Of a stretch of 64,000 nt of DNA, positions 9,254 through 16,994 are shown piece by piece. The number at the start of each line of letters is the position of its first letter. Position 1 is the first letter of the stretch. The notes beneath the pieces are model-generated. The model ran no database searches. It was not told the origin of the DNA and was given only the letters and a program-made list of their open reading frames with translations. The stretch is from Planctomycetota bacterium. GTDB lineage: Bacteria; Planctomycetota; PLA2; JAEUHO01. The translations under genes and the position numbers were made by a program. The DNA lies in NCBI GenBank assembly GCA_029259775.1, contig JAJDEN010000056.1, forward strand, positions 62,001 through 126,000. The letters run 5' to 3'.

Positions 9254-11104
9254 CTACTTCGCAGCGTCCATGTTCACCGTGTCGAGGGCAAACACCCAGC
9301 CGGCATTGGATCGTTTCATGAAGAAGCTGAGGGTCGGATAGTACGGGGCCATGGGCCTCCGCAGGCCGCGCGTGTTGATCGCGGTCACGGTGGCCTGGCG
9401 CTCCCACTCGTCCACCTGGATGCGGCTCAACTGGTACTTGTGCGGCGCCTTCTCGGACGAGGCCCTGCCGACGAATCCCATGCCGAGTTCGTTCGCCTCG
9501 CGCTTGGCTTCGAACTCTTTGGTCGAGAGCGCCTTCACCTTGGCAAGATCCGCTTCGTCGTAGAACTCGGCCGCCTCCACATCACCGAGGTCCAGATCGC
9601 GCACCGAGACGAGTCGCAGGTACTCGTTCCACCTCGAGACGATCGCCTCGCGGATGGCGGTCTGCTGTGAGAGCACGGCGACGCCTTCGACGCGGACGAG
9701 CGACGAGGAAAAGCGCGGCCGGTGTGCGCGTTCGCGTTCATAGGCGCGCCAGAAGTTGTACGTGCGGATCTCGTCCGTCACGGCAGCCAGGCAACCTGCC
9801 ATGCCGATCAGGCTCAGCACGAGCGCAACGATGGCCCACGGCAGTCCGCGCAACTCCTTCTCGAACCGACGCGTCAAGACGATTCCGGTGATGGCGAGCA
9901 GGACGGCGAGCGCTGCGAAGCCGAAGGCCGTCCAGAGCCCGGCGATGCTGCCGACGTACCCGGGGCTGCTGCGGGCATCGGCAAGGTTGTAGACGAAGCC
10001 GTAGACGAGCAGCCCCGCGGCCGCTCCGATCGGGATCAGCCACAGCGCCCACACGACCCAGCGGCTGATGCGCCGCCCATCCTTCGCACGACGGCGGTAG
10101 CGCTGCCAATGCTGGGCGAGCGTCGCAGGCGAGGCGTCGGCCGGGACCGTCGGTGCACCGTCGGAGCCGTGCAGGGGCTCCGCCCCCACCGCCACGAACG
10201 TCCGCACGTCGGCCTTGACGTCCGACGCCTTCTGGTAGCGAAGCTCGCGCTCGCGCTCGAGCGCGCGCATGACGATGTCGTCGATCCGGTCGTCGAGGTC
10301 CGGCGACTCGCTCGGGTTCGCAAAGCGGCCGACAGGCAACTCGCCCGTGAGCATCTCGAAGAAGACCACGCCCAGGCTGAAGATGTCGGCGCGGTGATCG
10401 ACGTCTTGCGGCGTCTTGTACTGCTCAGGCGCCATGTAGTGCAGCGTGCCCATCACCTGGTCGGTGCCGGTCAGGGTGAAGTCCGCCTCGCCTCGCTGGA
10501 CAAGCTTGGCCAGGCCGAAGTCGGCGACCTTCACGCGACCCGCACGGTCGAGCAGCACGTTCTCGGGCTTGATGTCGCGGTGCACGACGCCGGCGTCGTG
10601 GGCGTACTGGAGCGCGTCACAGATCTGGGGCACGATCGCCAGCGCTTCGCGGGAGGTCAACTCCCCCCCGCGCATGAGCTGGCGGAGCGTGACGCCGTCG
10701 ACGTACTCCATGACGAGGAAGTAGTAGTCCGCCACTTCGCCAAACTCGTGCAGACCTACGATGTGCGGATGCTGCAGGCGGGCGAGCGTGCGCGCCTCGC
10801 GAGCGAAGCGCTCGGCGAAAGCGGGATCGGCGCCGAGTGCGTGCGGCAGGACCTTCAGCGCCACGAGACGATCGAGCTTGCGCTGGCGCGCCTTGTAGAC
10901 CACGCCCATGCCGCCCTGACCGAGCACCTCGAGTACCTCGTACTCGGGGAAGTGCGGCGCCATGTCCTCGGGCGAAGGCGGCGGGACGCGCCCGGCGCCC
11001 CCCGTGTCGCTCAGACCGACCTCGAGCAGACGGGCCGCCGCCTCGTCGTCCGCGGGACGCGTGGGGCGGTTGTCTGGGCTCGGAGGGGGCTTCGAATCGC
11101 TCAT
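9254..11104 (-). CDS. transmembrane Ser/Thr protein kinase (PknB-like)
   Basis: A 616-residue Hanks-type kinase. The catalytic domain (about 54-320) shows the glycine loop GQGGMGVV, the ATP lysine in VALKVL, HRDIKPEN, DFGLAK and the APE motif, so it should be active. A proline-rich leader of about 50 residues precedes it. After the kinase come three TM helices (about 365-480) and a C-terminal extracytoplasmic region of about 130 residues that could sense an envelope signal. The gene comes first in an operon with the ECF sigma factor and diverges from a serine hydrolase 82 bp away, so the shared intergenic region probably holds both promoters. Confidence 0.93.
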   Translation of the reverse strand: MSDSKPPPSPDNRPTRPADDEAAARLLEVGLSDTGGAGRVPPPSPEDMAPHFPEYEVLEVLGQGGMGVVYKARQRKLDRLVALKVLPHALGADPAFAERFAREARTLARLQHPHIVGLHEFGEVADYYFLVMEYVDGVTLRQLMRGGELTSREALAIVPQICDALQYAHDAGVVHRDIKPENVLLDRAGRVKVADFGLAKLVQRGEADFTLTGTDQVMGTLHYMAPEQYKTPQDVDHRADIFSLGVVFFEMLTGELPVGRFANPSESPDLDDRIDDIVMRALERERELRYQKASDVKADVRTFVAVGAEPLHGSDGAPTVPADASPATLAQHWQRYRRRAKDGRRISRWVVWALWLIPIGAAAGLLVYGFVYNLADARSSPGYVGSIAGLWTAFGFAALAVLLAITGIVLTRRFEKELRGLPWAIVALVLSLIGMAGCLAAVTDEIRTYNFWRAYERERAHRPRFSSSLVRVEGVAVLSQQTAIREAIVSRWNEYLRLVSVRDLDLGDVEAAEFYDEADLAKVKALSTKEFEAKREANELGMGFVGRASSEKAPHKYQLSRIQVDEWERQATVTAINTRGLRRPMAPYYPTLSFFMKRSNAGWVFALDTVNMDAAK

Positions 11105-11186
11105 GGTGGGGCTCCGCGTCGCGTCTCAGAGGCGTAGGACGCGGCGCGGCGATTAGGTTACCCGCCTTCCCGCTAGGCTTGTGTGG

Positions 11187-12407
11187 ATGCGAAGCCCGTC
11201 GACCGCCGGCCTGACATCCGCCGCCTGCCTCGTAGCGCTTGCGCTGCTGGTTCCGGCCCTCTCCCGCCCCGGTCACGCCGAGGAACCGCCGGCCAAGGCA
11301 CCCGCGAAAGCTGCGCCGAAGGCCGCGCCGAAGGCCGGGCCCAAGCTCTCCCCCATCGCGGCCCTGCTCGAGCCGATCCGCACGCGCTACGACGTCCCCG
11401 GCATGGCGGCCGCCGTCGTGACGAGCGCTGGGCTTCAGGCCATGGGATCCACGGGGCTACGGCGACACGACGACACGGCGCGCGTCACCGACGATGACCT
11501 CTGGCACATCGGCAGTTGCACCAAGACGATGACGGCCACGCTCATCGGTCGTCTCGTCGAGAAGGGCAAGCTGCGCTGGGACATGACGCTCGCCGAAGCC
11601 CTGCCCGCGCTGAAGAAGGACATGCACGCCGACTGGCGAGGTGTCACGCTGGACCTTCTGCTCCGCAACCGCGGCGGTGCCCCGAGTGACCTGAACCAGG
11701 GCGGGCTGTGGGCCAGACTTTGGGCCCATCGCGGTACACCGGTCGAGGCCCGAGCGCTCCTCGCGCGGGGCGTCTTGACAGCCGCGCCTGCGAAGCCTCC
11801 GGGCACGCAGTACATCTACTCCAATGCGGGCTTCGCGTTGGCGGGTCACGTGGCCGAAACCGTCATGCGCAAACCCTGGGAGAAGCTCATGCAGGCGGAG
11901 CTGTTCAAGCCGCTGGGCATGAAGCACGTCGGCTTTGGCGCGCCCGGCAGCGCGACGAAGGTCGATCAGCCCCACGGTCACCACAGCGCCAAGGGCACGC
12001 GCGTCCCCGTCACGCCGGGTCCGGCCGCCGACAATCCGACGGCGATCGCCCCGGCCGCGCGCGTGCACCTGTCGATGCAGGACTGGGCCCGCTTCATCGC
12101 GCTGCATCTCGCGGGCGCACGCACGGGCAAGCAGCGCCTGCTCCTGAACCGCGTGACGCTCGCGCGGCTGCAGACGGCGCGCAAGGGGGAGAGCTACGCC
12201 ATGGGCTGGGGCACGGGGCAGCGTCCGTGGGCCGGCGGCCCGGTCCTCAGCCACGCCGGTAGCAACACGATGTGGTACGCCGTGTCGTGGATCGCCCCGC
12301 GCAAGGACATCGCACTGCTGGTCGCGTGCAACATCGCCGGCTCGGGCGGTGCCGACGCCTGTGAGCAGGCGACGCAGGCCCTGATCAAGCGCTACGTGAC
12401 GAAGTAG
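11187..12407 (+). CDS. secreted serine hydrolase, class C beta-lactamase/DD-peptidase fold
   Basis: A 406-residue exported serine hydrolase of the penicillin-binding-protein-like family. The signal peptide is followed by an Ala/Lys/Pro-rich linker (repeated APKA units) and then the catalytic domain. Catalytic motifs: SxxK as SCTK near residue 110, YxN as YSNAGFALAG, and HAGSN near the C-terminus in place of KTG. Members cleave D-amino peptides, esters or beta-lactams; this one cannot be assigned. ATG 11187 is preferred over GTG 11181 because an AGG lies nine bases before it; the choice is not firm. Confidence 0.85.
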   Translation: MRSPSTAGLTSAACLVALALLVPALSRPGHAEEPPAKAPAKAAPKAAPKAGPKLSPIAALLEPIRTRYDVPGMAAAVVTSAGLQAMGSTGLRRHDDTARVTDDDLWHIGSCTKTMTATLIGRLVEKGKLRWDMTLAEALPALKKDMHADWRGVTLDLLLRNRGGAPSDLNQGGLWARLWAHRGTPVEARALLARGVLTAAPAKPPGTQYIYSNAGFALAGHVAETVMRKPWEKLMQAELFKPLGMKHVGFGAPGSATKVDQPHGHHSAKGTRVPVTPGPAADNPTAIAPAARVHLSMQDWARFIALHLAGARTGKQRLLLNRVTLARLQTARKGESYAMGWGTGQRPWAGGPVLSHAGSNTMWYAVSWIAPRKDIALLVACNIAGSGGADACEQATQALIKRYVTK

Positions 12408-12422
12408 ACCTACCTCCTGGAC

Positions 12423-12562
12423 CCTAGCCTGTATGTTGCATGAAGCGCGCGGCGTGGAGCGTCGAGGAGGCCGTTCGTCGGCCGCTGGCGTCACCGGCCA
12501 CGGGCGCGAAGACGAGCGAGGACCGCGCGATCAACACACGTTCATGCAACATGCAGGCTAGG
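12423..12562. repeat. 140-bp element bounded by 22-bp inverted repeats
   Basis: The arms at 12423-12444 and 12541-12562 are 22-bp inverted repeats with a single mismatch, starting CCTAGCCTG and containing GTTGCATGAA. The 96-bp interior is itself foldable: an inner CGCGCGG/CCGCGCG pair and a GGCCG/CGGCC hairpin. The right arm covers the stop codon of the PilZ gene. No clear target-site duplication is visible and no second copy was noticed in the window. It may be a MITE- or REP-like element, or a very long bidirectional terminator between two convergent genes. Confidence 0.6.
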
Positions 12563-13460
12563 CTGCTTCGGTGGCGAGGCCCAGACGGCGCAACTCCGCA
12601 GGGCGCAAGCGACGCCCGAACGCGAGCGTGATGAGCATGTCGCTGCCGCGCTCGGCCGGCATCTCGAGGCTGCACACACGCACGGGGCCGGTCCAGAGAT
12701 GCTGGTGGATGTCCATGATCTTCAAGCCGGCGCGGGTGCCGTAGCGCTGGGTGAACCGGACGGTCGCCTCGGCGACGGTGTCGCCCTCGTAGCCCGTGCG
12801 CGGCACCCGTACGCGGACGGCCTCCCGGCTCAGGTGGTCGGTGTGGCAGAGGAGCGACGGAGGCGCATCGTCGGCCGTACTCGCCACGTAGGCCCGGAAG
12901 GTCTGCTTGGCGGAGACGCCGAAGCGCGGCGCGGGTGCGTGCTGGCCGCTCGGCTCCGCCGCCACGTCCGGCCGCTCGGGCGGGACCTCGACGTCGGCGG
13001 TGAGCTCGCTCACGGTCGTACGGCGGAAGGGCGCGGCGCTGTCGGCACGCGGACAGAACGCTTCGTCATCGCCTTCGACCGGAGGCAGCGGCACACCGAG
13101 CGTGGTGGCCTCCTCCGCCGAGAGAGGGACCTCGAACTGGCAGCCGAGCTCCACGCTATCGGGTGCGTCCGAGGGGATCGACAGGCGTGTGATCGTCGCC
13201 GTGCGCTCGAGCAGCGAGCCGAGTGCGTCGTGATGCAGCCGCATGACGATGCTTGCGTCGAGCCGGTCCGCGACCATCTGGGCCGTGCTGGCCAGCTCCA
13301 GGGTCGGCGCGAAACCGAGGGCCTGGGTCGCGACCTGGAGGCGGACCCCCGTTCGGCTGACGTCCTGCATCAGGGCGTCGACCGGGCCGTCGCGGCCCTG
13401 TAGCTGCACCGGGACCTGGAGCGGGAGACGGCAAGCTCGGCGTCGGTTGGCTGCGCTCAT
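12558..13460 (-). CDS. PilZ-domain protein (probable c-di-GMP receptor)
   Basis: A 300-residue soluble protein. The N-terminal PilZ domain has both c-di-GMP motifs: RxxxR (R7 and R11 in RRRACR) and DxSxxG (D33-G38, DVSRTG). The C-terminal half (about 185-290) looks like a second, degenerate PilZ-like barrel in which DHLSREA replaces the DxSxxG motif; that part is inference. It would couple cyclic-di-GMP level to an unknown output. Its stop codon lies in the right arm of the inverted-repeat element. Confidence 0.75.
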   Translation of the reverse strand: MSAANRRRACRLPLQVPVQLQGRDGPVDALMQDVSRTGVRLQVATQALGFAPTLELASTAQMVADRLDASIVMRLHHDALGSLLERTATITRLSIPSDAPDSVELGCQFEVPLSAEEATTLGVPLPPVEGDDEAFCPRADSAAPFRRTTVSELTADVEVPPERPDVAAEPSGQHAPAPRFGVSAKQTFRAYVASTADDAPPSLLCHTDHLSREAVRVRVPRTGYEGDTVAEATVRFTQRYGTRAGLKIMDIHQHLWTGPVRVCSLEMPAERGSDMLITLAFGRRLRPAELRRLGLATEAA

Positions 13461-13605
13461 GCAGCTCTCCCCTGAAATGCGAAAGGTGGCGTTCGTATCG
13501 ACCAGGGAGCCCGTGGAACTGTAGTTGGCGCGCAGCGCCCCGCCCCTGGGCGGCAGGACCGCCCCCGAGGGCTAGGATCAGGGCCCCCACGCCGAGGAGT
13601 CACCG

Positions 13606-14040
13606 ATGCTCAGGGACGAGATGAAACGCCGGATGTTCGAAGCCATGAAGGGGAAGCGGCGCGTCGAGAAGGACATCCTGCGGGTGGCGCTGGGCGAGGT
13701 ACAGACGCTCGAGAGCAACACCGGCGAAGACGCTGCCGATGCCGTGATCGAAAAGATCCTGCGCAAGCTCATGAAGTCCAACGACGCCTCGCTGGAGGTC
13801 ACGTCCGACGAGAGCCGGCGCGCCATCCTCGAGGAGGAAAACGTGATCCTCACCTCCCTGCTCCCCCAGAGCCTCAGCCCCGAGCAGATCGTCGAAGCCC
13901 TGGCCGAGGTCCGGGAGGCGATCCTCGCGGCCGGCAACGACGGCCAGGCCACCGGCGTCGCCATGAAGCACCTCAAGAGCACGGGAGCCGCCGTCGAGGG
14001 CAAGGACGTAAGCGCAGCCGTTCGGTTGATCCGCAGCTGA
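13606..14040 (+). CDS. GatB/YqeY domain protein
   Basis: A 144-residue helical protein of the YqeY family, which resembles the tail domain of GatB, the amidotransferase subunit that binds tRNA. The characteristic beginning (LRDEMKRRMFEAMKGK) and the C-terminal helix-rich region are present, and length is typical. Stand-alone YqeY proteins are widespread; their exact role is not settled. GAGGAG precedes the ATG by seven bases. A hypothetical membrane-anchored protein follows at 10 bp. Confidence 0.85.
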   Translation: MLRDEMKRRMFEAMKGKRRVEKDILRVALGEVQTLESNTGEDAADAVIEKILRKLMKSNDASLEVTSDESRRAILEEENVILTSLLPQSLSPEQIVEALAEVREAILAAGNDGQATGVAMKHLKSTGAAVEGKDVSAAVRLIRS

Positions 14041-14049
14041 GCAGATCGC

Positions 14050-15084
14050 GTGCGCGAACGGAAACGCTCGCGACCCGTCCCCGCTCTTGCGTGCGACGTG
14101 TGGAAACGCCTAGCCCCCTCTGTCCCCGTATTCGCAGTCCTGAGTCTGGGGAGTCTTCTCCTGCTCACGGTCGCGGAACCGCCCCCTGCGCACTCCTCGG
14201 CGGCGCTGCGGCGCACGGACTCCCGGGACCCGCCACGAACGAGCGCGCAGCCTCGCGAGGTTCCGCGGCGCACGATGTGCCGCGTCTGCCGCCTCGCCGA
14301 GCGAGCTGGGCTGCGCATGACCCCTCTCCTACGGCCTGAGTATCCGCGCTGCGTGTGCGACGTACGCAGCATCCGCGCCAAGCTGCCTCGCGGCCGCGTG
14401 CGCCGGGAGGATCTGTCGACGCTGCACGTCGAGGTCGGCATGGATGCCTTCGACACGCTGCGAAACTTCGAGCCACGGCCCCATGTGGACGTGCGCTATG
14501 GCGGCGAGCGTATCGCGCGCCTTCCGCTGGACGCCGATGCGTGGGGCACGGGCTGGAGCCAGACCGTGCCCGTCGGCGAGGCCGTCCTCAAGGAGTTGCA
14601 GGGCTTGCGCGGCAGGATCTCGTGGGGTCGCTTCGACGCGAAGGACCACCAGGCGATCGCCGCCGTGTGGCTCGATCCACCGTCGGCGGGCGAGCGGACC
14701 CGGCTTGCCGCGCTGCGACGTGCCCTGCGCGCGGAAGAGCCGTGGATCCAGCAGGTTCTGGAGGCCCAGCTCCTGTTCGATCAGACGTTCGACCAAGCGG
14801 CCCTGCGTCTTGCGCGATCGGTCCTCGGCGCGCGACCGGCGGAAGCCCACGCCACGGCGATCCTGCACGCCGCGTATGAGTACCTGGGTCTGCGACTGCA
14901 CCCCGCCGCCCGAGCTCACGGCATCCGGGTCGTGCTGCCGCTCCGCGAGGCGCGACGATCGTCGCGCCGGCGCTGCCACCTCGACGACGACGGTTCCAGC
15001 CTGCGCCAGCGCCGGCGGGAGCGGCCGCGCGCCTGCGGCAAGGAGGCGGCTCGTTCCGACGGTCCTCCGGGCACGGGGCGTTAG
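14050..15084 (+). CDS. hypothetical membrane-anchored protein
   Basis: Unrecognised 344-residue frame from GTG 14050. One hydrophobic segment (about 24-42) could be a signal anchor. Residues 105-300 look like a real folded domain, with a helical stretch WIQQVLEAQLLFDQTFD; the last 40 residues are Arg/Ser-rich and resemble an out-of-frame read, so the 3' end may be wrong or frameshifted. No good ribosome-binding site is seen; coupling to yqeY is possible. Confidence 0.5.
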   Translation: MRERKRSRPVPALACDVWKRLAPSVPVFAVLSLGSLLLLTVAEPPPAHSSAALRRTDSRDPPRTSAQPREVPRRTMCRVCRLAERAGLRMTPLLRPEYPRCVCDVRSIRAKLPRGRVRREDLSTLHVEVGMDAFDTLRNFEPRPHVDVRYGGERIARLPLDADAWGTGWSQTVPVGEAVLKELQGLRGRISWGRFDAKDHQAIAAVWLDPPSAGERTRLAALRRALRAEEPWIQQVLEAQLLFDQTFDQAALRLARSVLGARPAEAHATAILHAAYEYLGLRLHPAARAHGIRVVLPLREARRSSRRRCHLDDDGSSLRQRRRERPRACGKEAARSDGPPGTGR

Positions 15085-15106
15085 CGTACCTCCCGGTCGC
15101 GGCCGC

Positions 15107-15442
15107 CTAGATCAAGGCTTCGAGCTTCTCGAGGGGGCGACCCGTCACCGCGCGTGTGCCGTCGTCGAGGATCGGTCGCTCCAGCAGCGTCGGATGCTGT
15201 GCCATGAGCTTCACCAACTCGGCATCCGTCTCGTCCCCGGACAGCCCTGCCTTCTTCGCGTCACGCCCGCGCAGGGCGTCCCGCGGCGAACGGTCGAGGC
15301 GCCTGAACAGGGAGCGCAACTCCGTCACCGTAAGCGGCTCTTCGACGTACTCGCGATAGACGTAGCTCACGTCTCGCTCGGCGAGCAAGGCGACCGCCTT
15401 GCGACACGTGCTTCAGGTGCGCTTGCAGATGAGCGTGAGCAT
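15107..15442 (-). CDS. ArsC/Spx-like reductase, selenoprotein (TGA read as Sec at residue 10)
   Basis: Read through an in-frame TGA (15415-15413), the frame gives a 111-residue protein beginning MLTLICKRTUSTCRKA, where U is the TGA. In ArsC, Spx and YffB proteins this position is the catalytic cysteine of CxxC or CxxS; here it is UxxC. The rest fits the family: length, helical middle, and HPTLLERPI ... GRPLEKL near the end. A hairpin fitting a bacterial SECIS follows. The ATG at 15442 has GGAGG three bases upstream and starts 7 bp after the AsmA-like gene, so it is in an operon. Without readthrough the call would start at TTG 15388 and lack the active site. The reaction could be arsenate reduction or another thiol redox step. 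Confidence 0.85.
15385..15402 (-). promoter_or_regulatory. bacterial SECIS-like hairpin of the ArsC-like gene
   Basis: Perfect 7-bp stem GCAAGGC/GCCTTGC closing a GGTC tetraloop. The loop begins 17 nucleotides after the TGA. The E. coli fdhF SECIS has its GGUCU loop at a similar distance, about 18 nucleotides. It lies inside the coding region, as bacterial SECIS elements do, and would recruit SelB with tRNA-Sec. Confidence 0.8.
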
Positions 15443-15449
15443 GGGCCTC

Positions 15450-16262
15450 CTACTTGCCGAGCAACTCGCCGATGCCCTTCTTGAGCGCATCGCCGACGCC
15501 CGTGGACTTGTCCGGCACACCGCCGCCGGCTTTGCCGCCAAGCAGGTCCTGGAGCTTGGCGTTGGCGAGTCCCTTGAGGCCGCCGAGCTTCCCACTGAGG
15601 GCGTTCTGGACCATCGGCGGTAGGCCGCCTGACGCCGACGCGCGCTTGAGCACAGCCTCGATGACGATGCCGGTGAGTTCGGAGAGCAGCACGCCCTCGT
15701 CGCCGTCGCTGCCAATGTCGGTGAGCACGATCTTCTCGATCGGCAGCTTCACCTCGCTCAGGTTCAGTGCCTTGACCGGCGCCACCGTGAGGAGCACGTC
15801 CTCGATCGTCAGCTTCTTGATGAGGAAGCGCTTGCCGTCGCTGCTCGCGTCGCTGCCGCCGCCTTGGAACTTCTGAAGGTGGTCGAGGATCGAGGCGTAG
15901 TTCGATCCTTGCAGCCCCTGGATGAGGTTGAGCCGGACCTTGGAGAGCCTGATCTCGGGCACCTCGATCTTGTCGCCCAGCAGGGACCAAGGGGAGACCT
16001 CGACCGTGCCCTCGCCGAGCTCGAGGAACCTGCCGTCGCCAAAGACCTTGGGATTGGCGACCCCCAGCCCCTCCAGCGACACCTTGCCGGTGAAGAAGCC
16101 CAGGCTGATGTCGTCGAGCGTGGTCTCGAGGCCCAGGGCGGCCGTGGCACCCTTCTCGACGCCGGTCTTGGCGAGGCCGTCGGCGAAGAACGCCACGCCC
16201 ACGAGGGCGAGGACGAGCAAGATCACGATCCGCAGGATCCACTTGACGGGACTGAGCAGCAT
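15450..16262 (-). CDS. AsmA-like membrane-anchored periplasmic protein
   Basis: A 270-residue protein with one N-terminal TM helix (about 7-26) followed by a beta-rich periplasmic domain with segments typical of the AsmA/DUF748 type (LEGLGVANPKVF, ELGEGTVEVSPWSLLGDKIEV, IRLSKVRLNLI). Such proteins are linked to outer-membrane lipid transport and assembly. The start is ATG 16262, seven bases after GGAG; a start seven codons earlier is possible. It is the first gene of an operon with the ArsC-like selenoprotein, an unexpected pairing. Confidence 0.65.
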   Translation of the reverse strand: MLLSPVKWILRIVILLVLALVGVAFFADGLAKTGVEKGATAALGLETTLDDISLGFFTGKVSLEGLGVANPKVFGDGRFLELGEGTVEVSPWSLLGDKIEVPEIRLSKVRLNLIQGLQGSNYASILDHLQKFQGGGSDASSDGKRFLIKKLTIEDVLLTVAPVKALNLSEVKLPIEKIVLTDIGSDGDEGVLLSELTGIVIEAVLKRASASGGLPPMVQNALSGKLGGLKGLANAKLQDLLGGKAGGGVPDKSTGVGDALKKGIGELLGK

Positions 16263-16342
16263 GGCGGGCTCCCTCGAAGGCACCTCGGCGGGTGCCGGCC
16301 GGGAGCATACCGGCGGCCGCCCGGCCCGCGTACGCTGTCCCC

Positions 16343-16963
16343 ATGGCTCCGACCGAATCCACAGCAGGCGACGCGCACGAACGGTTGTGCGCCCAGTTTG
16401 GCGCGATCGACGTCTACCTCTTCGACCAGCTGCTGCGAGGCGCGATCCGGCCGGGCCTGCGCGTGCTCGACGCCGGCTGCGGAGGCGGGCGCAATCTCGT
16501 GTACCTGCTGCAGGAGGGCTACGACGTCACGGCGGTCGATGTCGACCCGCGCGCCATCCGCAAGGTGCAGGCGCTCGGCGTCACGAACGCCCACGTCGCG
16601 GATCTTGGCGATCTCCCGTACGAGACGGGTGCGTTCGATGTCGTGCTCTGCAACGCGGTGCTGCACTTCGCCGAGGACCACGGCGCCTTCCGGCGCATGG
16701 CCCTCGAGCTTGGACGCGTCCTCGCGCCGGGCGGTCTGCTATGGGCACGACTCGCTTCCTCGATCGGCATCGAGGACCACGTCAAGCCCCTCGGGGAAGG
16801 GTGCTACGTCGTGCCCGACGGCACGGAGCGCTACCTCGTGGACGAAGCGGCGCTGATCGCGTGGACCGAGGAACTCGGCTGCGATCTGGCCGACCCGATC
16901 AAGACGACGAACGTGCAGGGCCTGCGCTGCATGACGACGTGGGTCCTGCGCAAGCGCACCTGA
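16343..16963 (+). CDS. class I SAM-dependent methyltransferase
   Basis: A 206-residue Methyltransf_11/25-type enzyme. The SAM-binding motif I VLDAGCGGGRN lies at about residues 34-44, an acidic residue ends the second strand (TAVDVDP), and motif IV-like FDVVLCNAVLHF is present. ATG 16343 gives a normal N-terminus. The substrate is unknown and neighbours do not suggest one. Confidence 0.85.
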   Translation: MAPTESTAGDAHERLCAQFGAIDVYLFDQLLRGAIRPGLRVLDAGCGGGRNLVYLLQEGYDVTAVDVDPRAIRKVQALGVTNAHVADLGDLPYETGAFDVVLCNAVLHFAEDHGAFRRMALELGRVLAPGGLLWARLASSIGIEDHVKPLGEGCYVVPDGTERYLVDEAALIAWTEELGCDLADPIKTTNVQGLRCMTTWVLRKRT

Positions 16964-16994
16964 GCCTCGCGGCGGGTTCCGCCACCCGTGCGCT

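Noticed and set aside
15370..15442. The TGA in the ArsC-like gene as a sequencing error or pseudogene
   Set aside because: The TGA coincides with the catalytic Cys, the flanking residues are conserved and a SECIS-like stem-loop sits at the right distance; chance agreement of all three is unlikely.
14444..15484. Second long plus-strand frame over 14.4-15.5 kb
   Set aside because: Compositionally a shadow; crosses the minus-strand selenoprotein gene and lacks any domain.
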